A DNA stretch of 64,000 bases from Pseudoduganella danionis (GCF_009720775.1 NZ_WNKW01000001.1:62001-126000); one strand, 5' to 3'. Counted from the first letter of the stretch, positions 33,561 to 42,905 are shown. Notes: generated by a model from the letters alone, not told the origin. A program made the numbers and translations.

Positions 33561-34670
33561 ATGAGTTTTCAGACCGAACCTTCTTACCAGCACGGTAGTG
33601 CTAGTCGCAGTGCCATCGTTTTAGTCAATCTGGGCACCCCCGATGCGCCTACGCGATCGGCCGTCCGGCGCTATCTGAAGGAATTCCTGTCTGACCCGCG
33701 TGTGGTGGAAATTCCGCGCGCCGTCTGGTGGTTCATCCTCAACCTGATCATCCTGCCGTTCCGTTCCGGCCAATCGGCAGCCAAGTACCAGACCATCTGG
33801 ACGCCGGAAGGTTCGCCGCTGAAGATCTACACGGCAGCGCAAGCTAAGCTGCTGGAAGCGGCACTGCTGCAGCGTGGCCACAGCGACCTGAAGGTGGTGA
33901 TGGCAATGCGCTACGGTTCGCCTGCGCTGCCGGAAGTGCTCAAGCAGTTGAAGGCCGAAGGCATCAATCGTATCGCCGTGCTGCCCGCTTATCCGCAGTA
34001 TTCGGGCACCACCACCGGCTCGATCTACGATGCCGCGTTCCAGCACTACGGCACGGTGCGCAACATCCCCGAGCTGCGCTTCGTGCGCAACTATCACGAT
34101 AACGAGGCGTATATCCACGCGCTGCGCGACAGCGTGCTGGCGCACTGGGATCAGCATGGCCAGCCTGATAAACTGGTACTGAGCTTCCACGGCGTGCCCA
34201 AGCGCACTCTGATGCTGGGTGATCCGTACCACTGCGAATGCCTGAAAACGGCGCGTCTGCTGGCCGCTTCGTTGCAACTGACGCCCGATCAATACATGGT
34301 CACCTTCCAGTCGCGCTTCGGCAAGGCCGAGTGGCTGCAGCCTTACACGGCACCCACCGTAGCGCAACTGGCGCGCGATGGCGTCAAGCGTCTCGATGTG
34401 CTGTGCCCCGGCTTTACCAGCGACTGTCTGGAAACGCTGGAAGAGATTTCGCTGGAAGTACGCCACGAGTTCGAACAGGCCGGTGGCCAGCAGTTCCACT
34501 ACATTCCTTGCCTGAACGATAGTCCTGCATGGATCGCCGCCATGGCCGACATCATCGAGCCGCACCTGATCGGCTGGCCTACCCGTCTGGCCGCGTCGGA
34601 ACGGGAAGCCCAGCAAAAAGATGCGCAGGTCGCCCGTGCCGCCGCGCTGGAGCGGGGCGCCACCGATTAA
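33561..34670 (+). CDS. hemH: Ferrochelatase
   Basis: HemH inserts Fe(II) into protoporphyrin IX, the last step of haem synthesis. It has 369 residues, with the family start IVLVNLGTPDAPTRSAVRRY, the metal-site histidine in LSFHGVPKRT, and the C-terminal CPGFTSDCLETLEEI. It is a monocistronic gene with its own promoter. Downstream, synteny with grpE-dnaK is interrupted by the accessory patch at 34.7-37 kb. The 221 bp between hemH and the next stop hold no gene that I can support. Confidence 0.97.
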   Translation: MSFQTEPSYQHGSASRSAIVLVNLGTPDAPTRSAVRRYLKEFLSDPRVVEIPRAVWWFILNLIILPFRSGQSAAKYQTIWTPEGSPLKIYTAAQAKLLEAALLQRGHSDLKVVMAMRYGSPALPEVLKQLKAEGINRIAVLPAYPQYSGTTTGSIYDAAFQHYGTVRNIPELRFVRNYHDNEAYIHALRDSVLAHWDQHGQPDKLVLSFHGVPKRTLMLGDPYHCECLKTARLLAASLQLTPDQYMVTFQSRFGKAEWLQPYTAPTVAQLARDGVKRLDVLCPGFTSDCLETLEEISLEVRHEFEQAGGQQFHYIPCLNDSPAWIAAMADIIEPHLIGWPTRLAASEREAQQKDAQVARAAALERGATD

Positions 34671-34891
34671 TCGTTATGCATCTTGATCAGACATAACACG
34701 CGCGTTACAGGATATGAATAGGTTGTAGGTAAGGCGTGATTGAGTTAAGCGTTGTTCTCGCCAAACTGATGCAGTCGACTGTCGCTAGCTGGGCGGGATA
34801 GGCTGGAAAGGTATTGCCAAGGTGGAGCGTTATCAGGAGAAATGCTCAATTACGCTAAGTCTAGCGGCATATTGTTTGTGATAATGACGTA

Positions 34892-35728
34892 CTAAATAGT
34901 CGGGTGCTCAGAGTGAGTCAGAGGATCGCTAACCCCTACTAGGCGTATCGCATCATAACCTGATGACAGATGTGTGGTGATGTCGCTGGGATTCTTCGGA
35001 GGTACTTCTCTCCAATAGCCGCCAGGCTCTGGTGTATATCCCGCTACCGAACCGCCAAATCCGCCGCCACCACCACCACCACCACCACCAGATTCGGCTG
35101 GTTCAGTGGGCGTAACATAGGCAGGCTTTTTCCAGTTATTGGGATCACTGCAATACGTAATATATTTGTTGTCATGCGCGAAAATGTCCTTAGCAAAGTC
35201 AATGCCCATTTTTTCGTACAGGGAAGAGCGCGTATCAATGCCTACAAGCGCTGACAGCATTGCGTTATATAAATCTGGTACTGAATCAGTACCGGGTACG
35301 TGCAAATTTCCACCTTGTGCGTGATTCTCCATTGCGACGGTAAAGGAAAAAAAGGTAGCTTCTGCTTCCCGATTTAGGCACCAATCGATTTTCGCTGACA
35401 TGGGAGCGTTGTCGCCGGGATTTGATTCATAGTCACGTTGTTGATAGGCCACATGTCCCAACTCATGAATGGCTAAGTCCCTAGCAGCCCATACTGGAGG
35501 AATGTCCATTTTTTTAGCGTAGTTGTCGATCGATTGAGTACCGATGTAGATGGTGCCATTCTTCTCCAAACCATTTACGTGGCCAGCGCTTTTATAAAAG
35601 GACCTGTTGTCGGGTGCCATTACAATATGACCATTGTTTGCGAAAAAATTACTGACATATGAATCTGCTTTCGGAGTGTGAAAATTTTTTAGCGTAAATT
35701 CGATAGGAAAAGTGACGTTAGTTGTCAT
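34892..35728 (-). CDS. HExxH metallopeptidase-like protein with a polyglycine linker
   Basis: I do not recognise this 278-residue protein. It has a gluzincin-like zinc motif: HELGH at 88-92 (DLAIHELGHVAYQQRD) and, about 30 residues on, NREAEATFFSF with Glu121/123 as possible third ligand. A run of ten glycines (about 214-223, coded by a CCA/ACC triplet tract near 35062-35090) links to a 50-residue C-terminal tail. There is no signal peptide. GC content is clearly lower than in the neighbours, which suggests transfer. It starts three bases after an exported partner gene, with its ribosome site AAGGAG overlapping the stop of that gene. A secreted effector or toxin is my leading guess. Confidence 0.65.
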   Translation of the reverse strand: MTTNVTFPIEFTLKNFHTPKADSYVSNFFANNGHIVMAPDNRSFYKSAGHVNGLEKNGTIYIGTQSIDNYAKKMDIPPVWAARDLAIHELGHVAYQQRDYESNPGDNAPMSAKIDWCLNREAEATFFSFTVAMENHAQGGNLHVPGTDSVPDLYNAMLSALVGIDTRSSLYEKMGIDFAKDIFAHDNKYITYCSDPNNWKKPAYVTPTEPAESGGGGGGGGGGFGGSVAGYTPEPGGYWREVPPKNPSDITTHLSSGYDAIRLVGVSDPLTHSEHPTI

Positions 35729-35730
35729 GA

Positions 35731-36309
35731 TTACTCCTTAGTAAGTTGGGCATTTAATGCGATCATCTCCAAGCATTTAGTTGTGACCGTTTCTACCCTG
35801 ACTTCGGGGTTCCAATCTTTTGATTTATAGGTCTTGTATTCTGGGCTTGGAGCGATTGACTCCGGTGTTCCCGGTGCCTGATAAAACGTCGGTGGCAATT
35901 CAGACGTGAAACTTGTTTTTCCCAGAAGTCTGGTAACAGTCTCAGCGGAAAGACATGGGTTCGGAGAGAACCTCCATAAAATGGATCCGCCGCGCGATGC
36001 GCCCTTTGCTGAATAGCTAACGGTGACCGTTTGCAGACCGGATGCATCGATGCCACCTTCTGCCGGTGAGTAGGTGCATTGTCTTAACGAACCATAATCT
36101 GCGCACTCTGAAAGTTTTAATTTCCGTAAGGTGTGTCGCTGAATGTGCTCAAGCGTGATTTCACGTGGGTGGGCTGCATAAAAGAGAGCCATCTTCAGGG
36201 CCTCTTCCGGCATAGCCCCGGCGGTGTGCCGCCCTTCGCCGTACACAGACGCGTGGATTGATAAGAGCGCCATCATTAGCCAGCCAGAACAGGACAGAAA
36301 TACTCTCAT
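35731..36309 (-). CDS. Exported protein of unknown function, partner of the HExxH protein
   Basis: A 192-residue protein with a Sec signal peptide (MRVFLSCSGWLMMALLSIHA, cleavage near SVYGEG), so periplasmic or secreted. The mature part has four cysteines (ECADYGSLRQC, NPCLSAE, TKCLEM) that could form disulfides. I find no known domain. It is the first gene of a tight two-gene unit with the metallopeptidase-like gene. Such a pair fits an effector with a periplasmic immunity or inhibitor protein, or a protease with its chaperone; both are inference. GC content is low, as in its partner. Confidence 0.6.
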   Translation of the reverse strand: MRVFLSCSGWLMMALLSIHASVYGEGRHTAGAMPEEALKMALFYAAHPREITLEHIQRHTLRKLKLSECADYGSLRQCTYSPAEGGIDASGLQTVTVSYSAKGASRGGSILWRFSPNPCLSAETVTRLLGKTSFTSELPPTFYQAPGTPESIAPSPEYKTYKSKDWNPEVRVETVTTKCLEMIALNAQLTKE

Positions 36310-36948
36310 TAGAAACTTTCGAAGGTTGTTAGAGTTGATAGAAATATAGACATCTTCAATCTCCAGAAGTTCATCAGAAATCTCTCGGTACCTGCGGATT
36401 TGGCGCAGTAATTCATTTCATCGGAAAAAGTGAAGATACTGCGGACACTGAATTAGAGGCTAGCTTGTGCACAATTAAGCGACCTCGTCAAAGGTGATAA
36501 TCGTCTTGTTGAGGAAGCACTGATTTTATCGCCGGGCTCCAGGGGGCTAGCCGGAGCTGGCACTTTGATGTTTTTGACTAGCTGACTGCCAGTTTATGCA
36601 ATCGAGTTTTTTGATGCCGAGTACGCCCACATAAAGAAGTTGACGCGGCGCTACCGTCTCCTCGCCGGGATTGTTGCCGCGACACCTAGGCCGTCGCTGA
36701 TCTCAGCTATCTTGCCGGATTCCCCGAAAGGTGACAGTCGAGGTCGACCATCAGTTGGACTTGAGAGCATGCTGTACCTGTGTGTCGCTTAGCACTGCTT
36801 TGGCTTGTCGGCCGAAGGTGCTGAGGATACGATCTCTGCAATACAGGCCGCTCGTGGGGGCATCAGCACGGCTGGTAAGATGGCCAATGTCATGCAAGCG
36901 TGCGTGTGGTTGCCTTAGAACATAGTGCTGGAGATTAGTCTAGGCGGC
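36310..36948. other. Gene-free, apparently decayed stretch
   Basis: Here 639 bp hold no supported gene. One short plus-strand frame (36793-36925) reads as plausible protein (LSAEGAEDTISAIQAARGG) between stops, which may be the remnant of a lost gene. No transposase, direct repeat or tRNA-like end is visible. Composition is intermediate between the low-GC cassette and the core genome. Confidence 0.4.
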
Positions 36949-37953
36949 TTACTCGGGCGCTACCACCTTGTAGCCCTTGGCCTGCAGGTGCGTGAGCAAT
37001 CCCGTCGGCGACAGGATTTCCTTCAGGGGCAGCATGGCAAAGGTGATGGTATTGTTTTCCAGTGCCTGCTGGGCATTGTGCAGCCATATCTCGCGCGTTT
37101 TGCTGCGTGCCTCGCGCAGATCGGGACGGCTCTGGAAAGCCGCGCTGCCTTCGAGGGCGGCACGGCAGGTGCCTTCATGGTCGTTATAGTCCAGCTTGCG
37201 GATCATCTCGATATCGCCGATCGCCCACGCATTGGCGCGCACGCGCATGCGGTCGATATCCGCTTCCAGTCGCGCTAGCGTGCTGGCGAAACAGGCTGCG
37301 TCGTCCAGACCGGTTTTGCTAAATTCTTTGAAGAGCTTGCTGGCATCGGACAAATCAACTTCCACCCTGGCAGGCGTGAACTTGAGCTTGTATTGCTTGA
37401 CGAGCTTGTTAATGGCAGGTCCCACTTCGTCCTTGTTGGATAGACCTATATGCTGCAGTCCCGCGTTGTACAGTTTGCTTGCGGCAAAATACGGGCGGTA
37501 ACGATCTACCTCGTCATCCTGACTCATGTACTTATCCTTGAGCACAGACCAGCGCTGGTAAGTCTCCGGCGGCACCACATCTTTTAACACGGCGCCGTCC
37601 GGGTTCTTCTGGATGTTCCAGAGTTGCGGCAGTGACGCGGCCAGTTTAATGCCGCCCCAGATGCCGACCTTGGCCGATGCATCGGGTTCCGCCAGATATT
37701 CCTGTGACTGGGCCAGCACCGCTTCCACCTCGTGCGAACGCCATTCCATTTTTGCGGGCAGCGGACCATAGCGCCCAAACACCCACAGCACATGCTCGTC
37801 TTTCGAGACTTTCCACATGCCGGGGCCGGGACGCTGCCCGTGTACCAGCACTTGTCCGGCATCCTGTTCAGGATCAGGCGCGGCTTCCTGCGCCCATACA
37901 GCGCTGGCGCTAAAGCAGAACGCGACAGTAATAATGATTTGTTTGAATTTCAT
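36949..37953 (-). CDS. Exported TraB/GumN-family protein
   Basis: A 334-residue protein with a signal peptide (MKFKQIIITVAFCFSASAVWA). The mature part has features of the TraB/GumN family: PGMWKVSKDEHVLWVFGRYG, then LPAKMEWRSHEVEAVLAQSQ, and the C-terminal pattern NNTITFAMLPLKEIL followed by LLTHLQAKGYKV. The family has a putative metal-dependent hydrolase fold, but the usual catalytic pattern is only partly recognisable here. It is divergent from grpE with a 293-bp gap that contains the heat-shock promoters. Confidence 0.75.
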   Translation of the reverse strand: MKFKQIIITVAFCFSASAVWAQEAAPDPEQDAGQVLVHGQRPGPGMWKVSKDEHVLWVFGRYGPLPAKMEWRSHEVEAVLAQSQEYLAEPDASAKVGIWGGIKLAASLPQLWNIQKNPDGAVLKDVVPPETYQRWSVLKDKYMSQDDEVDRYRPYFAASKLYNAGLQHIGLSNKDEVGPAINKLVKQYKLKFTPARVEVDLSDASKLFKEFSKTGLDDAACFASTLARLEADIDRMRVRANAWAIGDIEMIRKLDYNDHEGTCRAALEGSAAFQSRPDLREARSKTREIWLHNAQQALENNTITFAMLPLKEILSPTGLLTHLQAKGYKVVAPE

Positions 37954-38025
37954 GGGAGTCTCTTACGCTTTCAGTAATAGTTAAGAGAAATGCAATGATA
38001 GTTCAATTCCTGTGCAACAGCGTAA

Positions 38026-38052
38026 TCAGCACTTGCCGTCGGTGAGTGCTAG
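38026..38052. promoter_or_regulatory. CIRCE-like HrcA operator upstream of grpE
   Basis: TCAGCACTT-N9-GAGTGCTAG matches the CIRCE consensus TTAGCACTC-N9-GAGTGCTAA at 15 of 18 positions with the exact 9-base spacer. A possible -35 TTGCCG (38033-38038) and -10 TAAAAT (38058-38063) flank its right arm, so HrcA would cover a vegetative promoter. Confidence 0.65.
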
Positions 38053-38163
38053 CCTGTTAAAATAGTCAGTTGTCGGGAGTTGCGCAGTTCGTTGTGCGCG
38101 TGATTTTTCCTCCCGGAAACTGCACTGGCGATGTCCTAGTGGCATAGCCGCAGCGCTGGCGCC

Positions 38164-38191
38164 CTTGAAAACAGGGACTCACGCCCCATTT
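38164..38191 (+). promoter_or_regulatory. Sigma32 heat-shock promoter of grpE
   Basis: CTTGAAA (38164-38170), a 13-base spacer and CCCCATTT (38184-38191) match the RpoH consensus at every defined position. The start would be near 38198, about 50 bases before the grpE ATG. Confidence 0.85.
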
Positions 38192-38246
38192 GCGGTCAGT
38201 GCCGTTAGAAGTTTTGTCAAACAAATACGATAGTAGGAGTCTTTAG

Positions 38247-38789
38247 ATGCAAGATCAGGAAAATCAAGCCGTACCTAATCCAGAAGCGGCAGAAGCCGCT
38301 GCACCGGTTCCGCCATCGACTCCTGACCAGCCATCTCTGGAAGAGCAGCTGGCCAGCGCCGAAGCCCGCTTGGCAGAAATGCAGGACGCATTCATGCGTG
38401 CCAAAGCCGAAGGCGAGAACATCCGCCGCCGTGCGCAGGAAGATGTGGCGAAAGCCCACAAATTCGCCGTGGAGAGCTTTGCCGAAGCCATGGTGCCGGT
38501 GAAAGACAGCCTGGAAATGGCGCTGAAAGTCGAAGCGCCAACGCTGGAATCGCTCAAGGAAGGCGTGGAAATGACGCTGAAACAGCTCAATTCCGCTTTC
38601 GAGAAGAACCGTCTGCTGGAAATCATGCCGGCACAGGGCGAGAAACTCGATCCGAACAAACATCAGGCAGTTGCCGTGGTGCCAGCGGATCAGGAAGCCA
38701 ACACCGTGGTTTCCGTGTTGCAAAAAGGTTATATGATCGCTGACCGCCTGCTGCGCCCAGCCATCGTGACCGCGGCGCAAGCCAAATAA
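38247..38789 (+). CDS. grpE: Nucleotide exchange factor GrpE
   Basis: GrpE releases ADP from DnaK and acts as a thermosensor. With 180 residues it has an acidic, Ala/Pro-rich N-terminus, a long helix ([20 protein letters not shown]), the hinge [17 protein letters not shown], and the C-terminal beta domain [23 protein letters not shown] precedes the start. It has both a sigma32 promoter and an upstream CIRCE-like box. Confidence 0.96.
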   Translation: MQDQENQAVPNPEAAEAAAPVPPSTPDQPSLEEQLASAEARLAEMQDAFMRAKAEGENIRRRAQEDVAKAHKFAVESFAEAMVPVKDSLEMALKVEAPTLESLKEGVEMTLKQLNSAFEKNRLLEIMPAQGEKLDPNKHQAVAVVPADQEANTVVSVLQKGYMIADRLLRPAIVTAAQAK

Positions 38790-38814
38790 TTTTTTCCTGA
38801 AGCCAATTTAGGCT

Positions 38815-38842
38815 CTTGAAAACAAACAGTAATTCCACATAT
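38815..38842 (+). promoter_or_regulatory. Sigma32-like promoter of dnaK
   Basis: CTTGAAA (38815-38821), a 13-base spacer and CCACATAT (38835-38842), one base from the CCCCATNT consensus, in the 93-bp grpE-dnaK gap. dnaK can therefore be raised independently of grpE. Confidence 0.7.
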
Positions 38843-38882
38843 TCGTAGCATCTGAAACTTAAAGCATAATAGGAAGAACATC

Positions 38883-40826
38883 ATGGGCAAAATTATCGGT
38901 ATCGATCTGGGAACCACGAATTCCTGCGTTTCCATCATGGAAAACGGTCAGCCAAAAGTGATCGAAAACGCGGAAGGCGCGCGTACCACTCCATCGATCA
39001 TTGCTTATCAAGAAGATGGCGAAATTCTGGTGGGTTCCCCTGCAAAACGTCAGGCGGTCACCAATCCTAAGAACACCCTGTTTGCGGTCAAGCGTCTGAT
39101 CGGCCGTAAGTTCGAAGAAAAAGAAGTGCAGAAAGACATCGGTCTGATGCCTTACTCGATCATGAAAGCCGACAACGGCGACGCATGGATCGGCGTGCGC
39201 GACAAGAAACTGGCGCCACCACAGATTTCCGCAGAAGTGCTGCGCAAAATGAAGAAAACGGCAGAAGACTACCTCGGTGAAGAAGTCACCGAAGCCGTGA
39301 TCACTGTGCCAGCCTACTTCAACGACTCGCAGCGTCAGGCCACCAAAGACGCCGGCCGTATCGCTGGTCTGGACGTCAAACGTATCATCAACGAACCAAC
39401 CGCTGCTGCGCTGGCTTTCGGTCTGGATAAGACCGACAAGGGCGACCGCAAGATCGCCGTGTATGACCTCGGCGGCGGTACCTTCGACGTTTCGATCATC
39501 GAAATCGCTGACGTAGACGGCGAGAAGCAGTTCGAAGTGCTGTCGACCAACGGCGACACCTTCCTCGGCGGTGAAGACTTCGACCAGCGCGTGATCGACT
39601 ACATCATCGAAGAGTTCAAGAAGATCAACGGTCTGGATCTGAAAAAAGATCCTATCGCTCTGCAGCGTATCAAAGCTTCGGCCGAGCGCGCCAAGATCGA
39701 ACTGTCGTCCTCGCAGCAGACCGAAATCAACGAGCCGTACATCGCCATGGCGAACGGCGCACCGGTCCACCTGACCCTGAAGATGACCCGCGCCAAGCTG
39801 GAATCGCTGGTGGAAGAGCTGATCAACGCCACCATCGAACCATGCCGCACCGCCATCAAGGATGCGGGCGTGAAGGTTACCGACATCGACGACATCATTC
39901 TGGTCGGCGGTATGACCCGTATGCCTAAGGTGCAGGAAAAAGTTAAAGAGTTCTTCGGCAAAGACCCACGTAAAGACGTGAACCCTGACGAAGCCGTGGC
40001 CGTTGGTGCTGCGATTCAGGGCTCGGTACTGTCGGGCGACCGCAAAGACCTGCTGCTGCTGGACGTAACCCCGCTGTCGCTGGGTATCGAAACGCTGGGC
40101 GGCGTGATGACCAAGATGATACACAAGAACACCACGATTCCTACCAAGTTCTCGCAAGTGTTCTCGACCGCTGACGACAACCAGCCAGCCGTGACCATCA
40201 AGGTTTACCAAGGCGAGCGCGAAATCGCTGCCGGTAACAAAGGTCTGGGCGAATTCAATCTGGAAGGTATCCCGCCAGCAGCACGCGGCACCCCGCAGAT
40301 CGAAGTGACCTTCGACATCGACGCCAACGGCATTCTGCACGTCGGCGCGAAAGACAAGGCCACCGGCAAGGAAAACAAGATCACCATCAAGGCGAACTCC
40401 GGTCTGACCGAAGAAGAGATCCAGAAGATGGTGAAGGACGCCGAGCTGAACGCCGAAGAAGACAAGAAAGTGAAAGAGCTGGCCGAAGCGCGCAACCAGG
40501 CCGACGCACTGGTGCACTCGACCCGCAAATCGCTGACCGAATACGGCGACAAGCTGGAAGCTGGCGAGAAAGAGAAGATCGAAGCAGCTATCACCGATCT
40601 GGAAGGCTCGATCAAGGCTGGCGACAAAGCCGACATCGACGCCAAAGTGGCTGCGCTGTCGACCGCTTCGCAGAAACTGGGCGAGAAGATGTACGCTGAC
40701 ATGCAAGCCCAGCAAGCTGCTGGTGGCGCTGGTGCCGAAGGCGGTGCCCACGCTGGCGAACAGGCCAAGCCACAGCAGGACGACGTGGTAGACGCTGACT
40801 TCAAAGAAGTCAAAGACAGCAAGTAA
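38883..40826 (+). CDS. dnaK: Molecular chaperone DnaK
   Basis: The Hsp70 ATPase chaperone, 647 residues. The nucleotide domain begins [20 protein letters not shown] and contains [18 protein letters not shown] and [13 protein letters not shown]. The substrate domain follows [17 protein letters not shown]. The lid ends in a Gly/Ala/His-rich tail and [12 protein letters not shown], close to the canonical end. The 670-codon frame on the opposite strand is the well-known Hsp70 antisense artefact. A strong terminator follows. Confidence 0.99.
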   Translation: MGKIIGIDLGTTNSCVSIMENGQPKVIENAEGARTTPSIIAYQEDGEILVGSPAKRQAVTNPKNTLFAVKRLIGRKFEEKEVQKDIGLMPYSIMKADNGDAWIGVRDKKLAPPQISAEVLRKMKKTAEDYLGEEVTEAVITVPAYFNDSQRQATKDAGRIAGLDVKRIINEPTAAALAFGLDKTDKGDRKIAVYDLGGGTFDVSIIEIADVDGEKQFEVLSTNGDTFLGGEDFDQRVIDYIIEEFKKINGLDLKKDPIALQRIKASAERAKIELSSSQQTEINEPYIAMANGAPVHLTLKMTRAKLESLVEELINATIEPCRTAIKDAGVKVTDIDDIILVGGMTRMPKVQEKVKEFFGKDPRKDVNPDEAVAVGAAIQGSVLSGDRKDLLLLDVTPLSLGIETLGGVMTKMIHKNTTIPTKFSQVFSTADDNQPAVTIKVYQGEREIAAGNKGLGEFNLEGIPPAARGTPQIEVTFDIDANGILHVGAKDKATGKENKITIKANSGLTEEEIQKMVKDAELNAEEDKKVKELAEARNQADALVHSTRKSLTEYGDKLEAGEKEKIEAAITDLEGSIKAGDKADIDAKVAALSTASQKLGEKMYADMQAQQAAGGAGAEGGAHAGEQAKPQQDDVVDADFKEVKDSK

Positions 40827-40861
40827 TTCGCCCGCCCCGCCACTGCGCGGGGAGGTCGAGC

Positions 40862-40903
40862 GCCGAGCCATCGGCCGTGTAAGCGGTACCGGCTCGGCTT
40901 TTT
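40862..40903 (+). terminator. Intrinsic terminator between dnaK and dnaJ
   Basis: GCCGAGCC (40862-40869) pairs with GGCTCGGC (40891-40898) over a 21-base loop, followed by five T. It should lower readthrough into dnaJ. Confidence 0.8.
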
Positions 40904-40926
40904 AGCATAATCAGTAGAGCATTTTT

Positions 40927-40948
40927 CCGGCGCGTGCCAACGCGCCGG
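40927..40948. other. Perfect hairpin in the dnaJ leader
   Basis: CCGGCGCG-N6-CGCGCCGG is the same 8-bp stem as at 1010-1032. No T run follows it in either direction, so its role is unclear. Confidence 0.35.
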
Positions 40949-40988
40949 AGGTCTACACCCGTAATAACTACAGCAAGGTGCCGACAAG

Positions 40989-42113
40989 ATGGCAAAGCGA
41001 GATTTCTACGAAGTACTAGGCGTCGCCAAGAACGCGTCGGAAGACGAGATCAAAAAGGCTTACCGCAAGCTGGCGATGAAGTACCATCCGGACCGTAATC
41101 CGGATAGCAAAGAGTCGGAAGAAAAATTCAAGGAAGTCAAAGAAGCCTACGAGATGCTGACCAATCCGGAGAAGCGCGATGCGTATGACCGTTATGGTCA
41201 CGCTGGCGTCGATCCGAACATGGGCGGCGGAGGCGGCTTTGGCGGTGCAGGCGGTTTCGGTGATGCGTTCGGCGATATCTTCGGTGATATCTTCGGCGGC
41301 GGTCGTGGCCGCAGCTCGGGCCCGCAGGTCTACCGTGGCGCCGACCTGCGCTACAACCTGGAAATTACGCTGGAACAGGCAGCGCACGGTTTCGACACCA
41401 CCATCCGCGTACCATCGTGGGACAAGTGCGATACCTGCAGCGGCACGGGCGCCAAGCCCGGCACGTCGCCGGTGACCTGCTCGACCTGTGCCGGTCACGG
41501 TCAGGTACGTATGCAGCAGGGCTTCTTCAGCATCCAGCAGACCTGCCCTAAGTGCCACGGCACGGGCAAGATCATCCCTGAGCCATGCGCAGCCTGCTCG
41601 GGTCAGGGCCGCATCAAGCGTAACAAGACGCTGGAAGTGAAAATTCCTGTCGGTATCGACAATGGCATGCGTATCCGCTCGTCCGGTAACGGCGAACCGG
41701 GCACCAATGGCGGGCCGTCGGGCGACCTGTATGTGGAAATCCACATCAAGCCGCACGCCGTATTCCAGCGCGAAGGCGACGACCTGCATTGCGAAATGCC
41801 GATTTCGTTTGCCAAAGCGGCCTTGGGCGGCGAAATCGAAGTGCCTACGCTGAATGGCAAGGTGGCGTTCACCGTGCCGGAAGGTACCCAGTCGGGCAAG
41901 ACTTTCCGTCTGAAGGGCAAGGGCATCAAGGGCGTACGTTCGGGCTTCGCGGGCGATCTGTTCTGCCACGTGGCAGTCGAGACGCCGGTGAAACTGACGG
42001 ACAAGCAGAAAGAGCTGCTGCGCGATTTCGAAAAGTCGACCACGGAAGGCGGCGCCAAGCACAGCCCGCAGACCAAAACCTGGCGTGACAAGGTGAAGGA
42101 CTTCTTCGAGTAA
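40989..42113 (+). CDS. dnaJ: Co-chaperone DnaJ
   Basis: The Hsp40 partner of DnaK, 374 residues. The J domain has the HPD motif at 33-35 ([10 protein letters not shown]), then a Gly/Phe-rich region, then four CxxCxGxG zinc repeats ([32 protein letters not shown]) and the C-terminal substrate-binding domains. It is separated from dnaK by a terminator and has no clear sigma32 promoter of its own. Confidence 0.98.
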   Translation: MAKRDFYEVLGVAKNASEDEIKKAYRKLAMKYHPDRNPDSKESEEKFKEVKEAYEMLTNPEKRDAYDRYGHAGVDPNMGGGGGFGGAGGFGDAFGDIFGDIFGGGRGRSSGPQVYRGADLRYNLEITLEQAAHGFDTTIRVPSWDKCDTCSGTGAKPGTSPVTCSTCAGHGQVRMQQGFFSIQQTCPKCHGTGKIIPEPCAACSGQGRIKRNKTLEVKIPVGIDNGMRIRSSGNGEPGTNGGPSGDLYVEIHIKPHAVFQREGDDLHCEMPISFAKAALGGEIEVPTLNGKVAFTVPEGTQSGKTFRLKGKGIKGVRSGFAGDLFCHVAVETPVKLTDKQKELLRDFEKSTTEGGAKHSPQTKTWRDKVKDFFE

Positions 42114-42146
42114 AGCAAGCTGGCTTTACCCGTCCTGTTAAAATCG

Positions 42147-42185
42147 GACCGCCGTACTGCTATGGTGCAGTGCGGCGGTCTTGTT
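42147..42185 (+). terminator. Intrinsic terminator of dnaJ
   Basis: A long hairpin: GACCGCC pairs with GGCGGTC, with an inner stem ACTGC/GCAGT, followed by TTGTT. It ends 18 bases before the carbonic anhydrase start. Confidence 0.7.
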
Positions 42186-42203
42186 ATGTACGAGAGGAAT
42201 ATG

Positions 42204-42881
42204 ATGAGTGATCTGGACATTAGTACGTCGCCCTTGAGTGGTCTGTTAGCCAATAACCGCCGCTGGGCCGAATCGGAAATCGAACGCGATCCCGAATTCT
42301 TCAAACGTCTGGCGCAACAGGCTTCGCCTGAATACCTGTGGATAGGCTGCTCCGATAGCCGCGTGCCGGCAAATGAGCTGCTCGGTCTGGCACCGGGTGA
42401 CGTGTTCGTGCACCGTAATATTGCCAACGTGGTCGTGCATACGGATCTGAACTGCCTGTCCGTGCTGCAGTTCGCCATCGATGTGCTGAAAGTAAAGCAC
42501 GTGATCATTGTGGGCCATTACGGCTGCAAGGGCGTGCATGCGGCCATGGTCGGCACCCGCGTGGGGCTGGCCGATAACTGGCTGCGCCATGTGCAGGACG
42601 TGAACCAGAAGCACGAGCGTTATCTGGGCGAAATCGTCGAGACCAACAAGCGCTCCGAGCGCCTGTGCGAACTCAACGTGGTGGAGCAGGTGCAGAACGT
42701 GTGCCAGACCACCATCGTGCAGGATGCATGGGAACGCGGCCAGCAAGTCACCGTGCATGGCTGGGTGTACGGCCTGAAAGACGGCAAGCTGCACGACCTG
42801 CAGATGACCGTCACGGGCAGCGACGAACTGGCGCCACGGGTAGCCGACCGGCTGGCTAAGTACGCTGCTGAACGTGCTTAA
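42204..42881 (+). CDS. can: Beta-class carbonic anhydrase
   Basis: This enzyme interconverts CO2 and bicarbonate in the cytoplasm. From the ATG at 42204 it has 225 residues, and the zinc ligands are Cys49, Asp51, His105 and Cys108 (CSDSRVPANE and GHYGCKGV). The start at 42204 gives the best distance to AGAGGA; ATG codons at 42201 and 42186 are also in frame. It is close to the length and sequence of the Escherichia coli Can type. It lies between dnaJ and the nitrate cluster, 65 bp before nasT. Confidence 0.95.
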   Translation: MSDLDISTSPLSGLLANNRRWAESEIERDPEFFKRLAQQASPEYLWIGCSDSRVPANELLGLAPGDVFVHRNIANVVVHTDLNCLSVLQFAIDVLKVKHVIIVGHYGCKGVHAAMVGTRVGLADNWLRHVQDVNQKHERYLGEIVETNKRSERLCELNVVEQVQNVCQTTIVQDAWERGQQVTVHGWVYGLKDGKLHDLQMTVTGSDELAPRVADRLAKYAAERA

Positions 42882-42888
42882 GCCGGTG

Positions 42889-42905
42889 TTTGCATGATTC
42901 TTGCT
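42889..42905 (+). promoter_or_regulatory. Weak sigma54-like promoter before nasT
   Basis: TTTGCAT-N5-TTGCT has the right spacing for a -24/-12 promoter but lacks one of the two conserved G of the -24 element. Confidence 0.3.

Noticed and set aside
34671..34891. Small RNA or gene in the gap after hemH
   Set aside because: I see no promoter-terminator pair, no reading frame with a ribosome site and no strong hairpin in these 221 bp.
36731..36925. 64-codon frame in the gene-free stretch
   Set aside because: No ribosome site, odd composition, and another frame over part of the same bases looks more protein-like. It is not called as a gene.
38859..40871. A 670-codon open frame on the strand opposite dnaK
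   Set aside because: It lies exactly over dnaK. Long antisense frames opposite Hsp70 genes arise from codon bias and have been mistaken for a dehydrogenase before; no start signal supports it.
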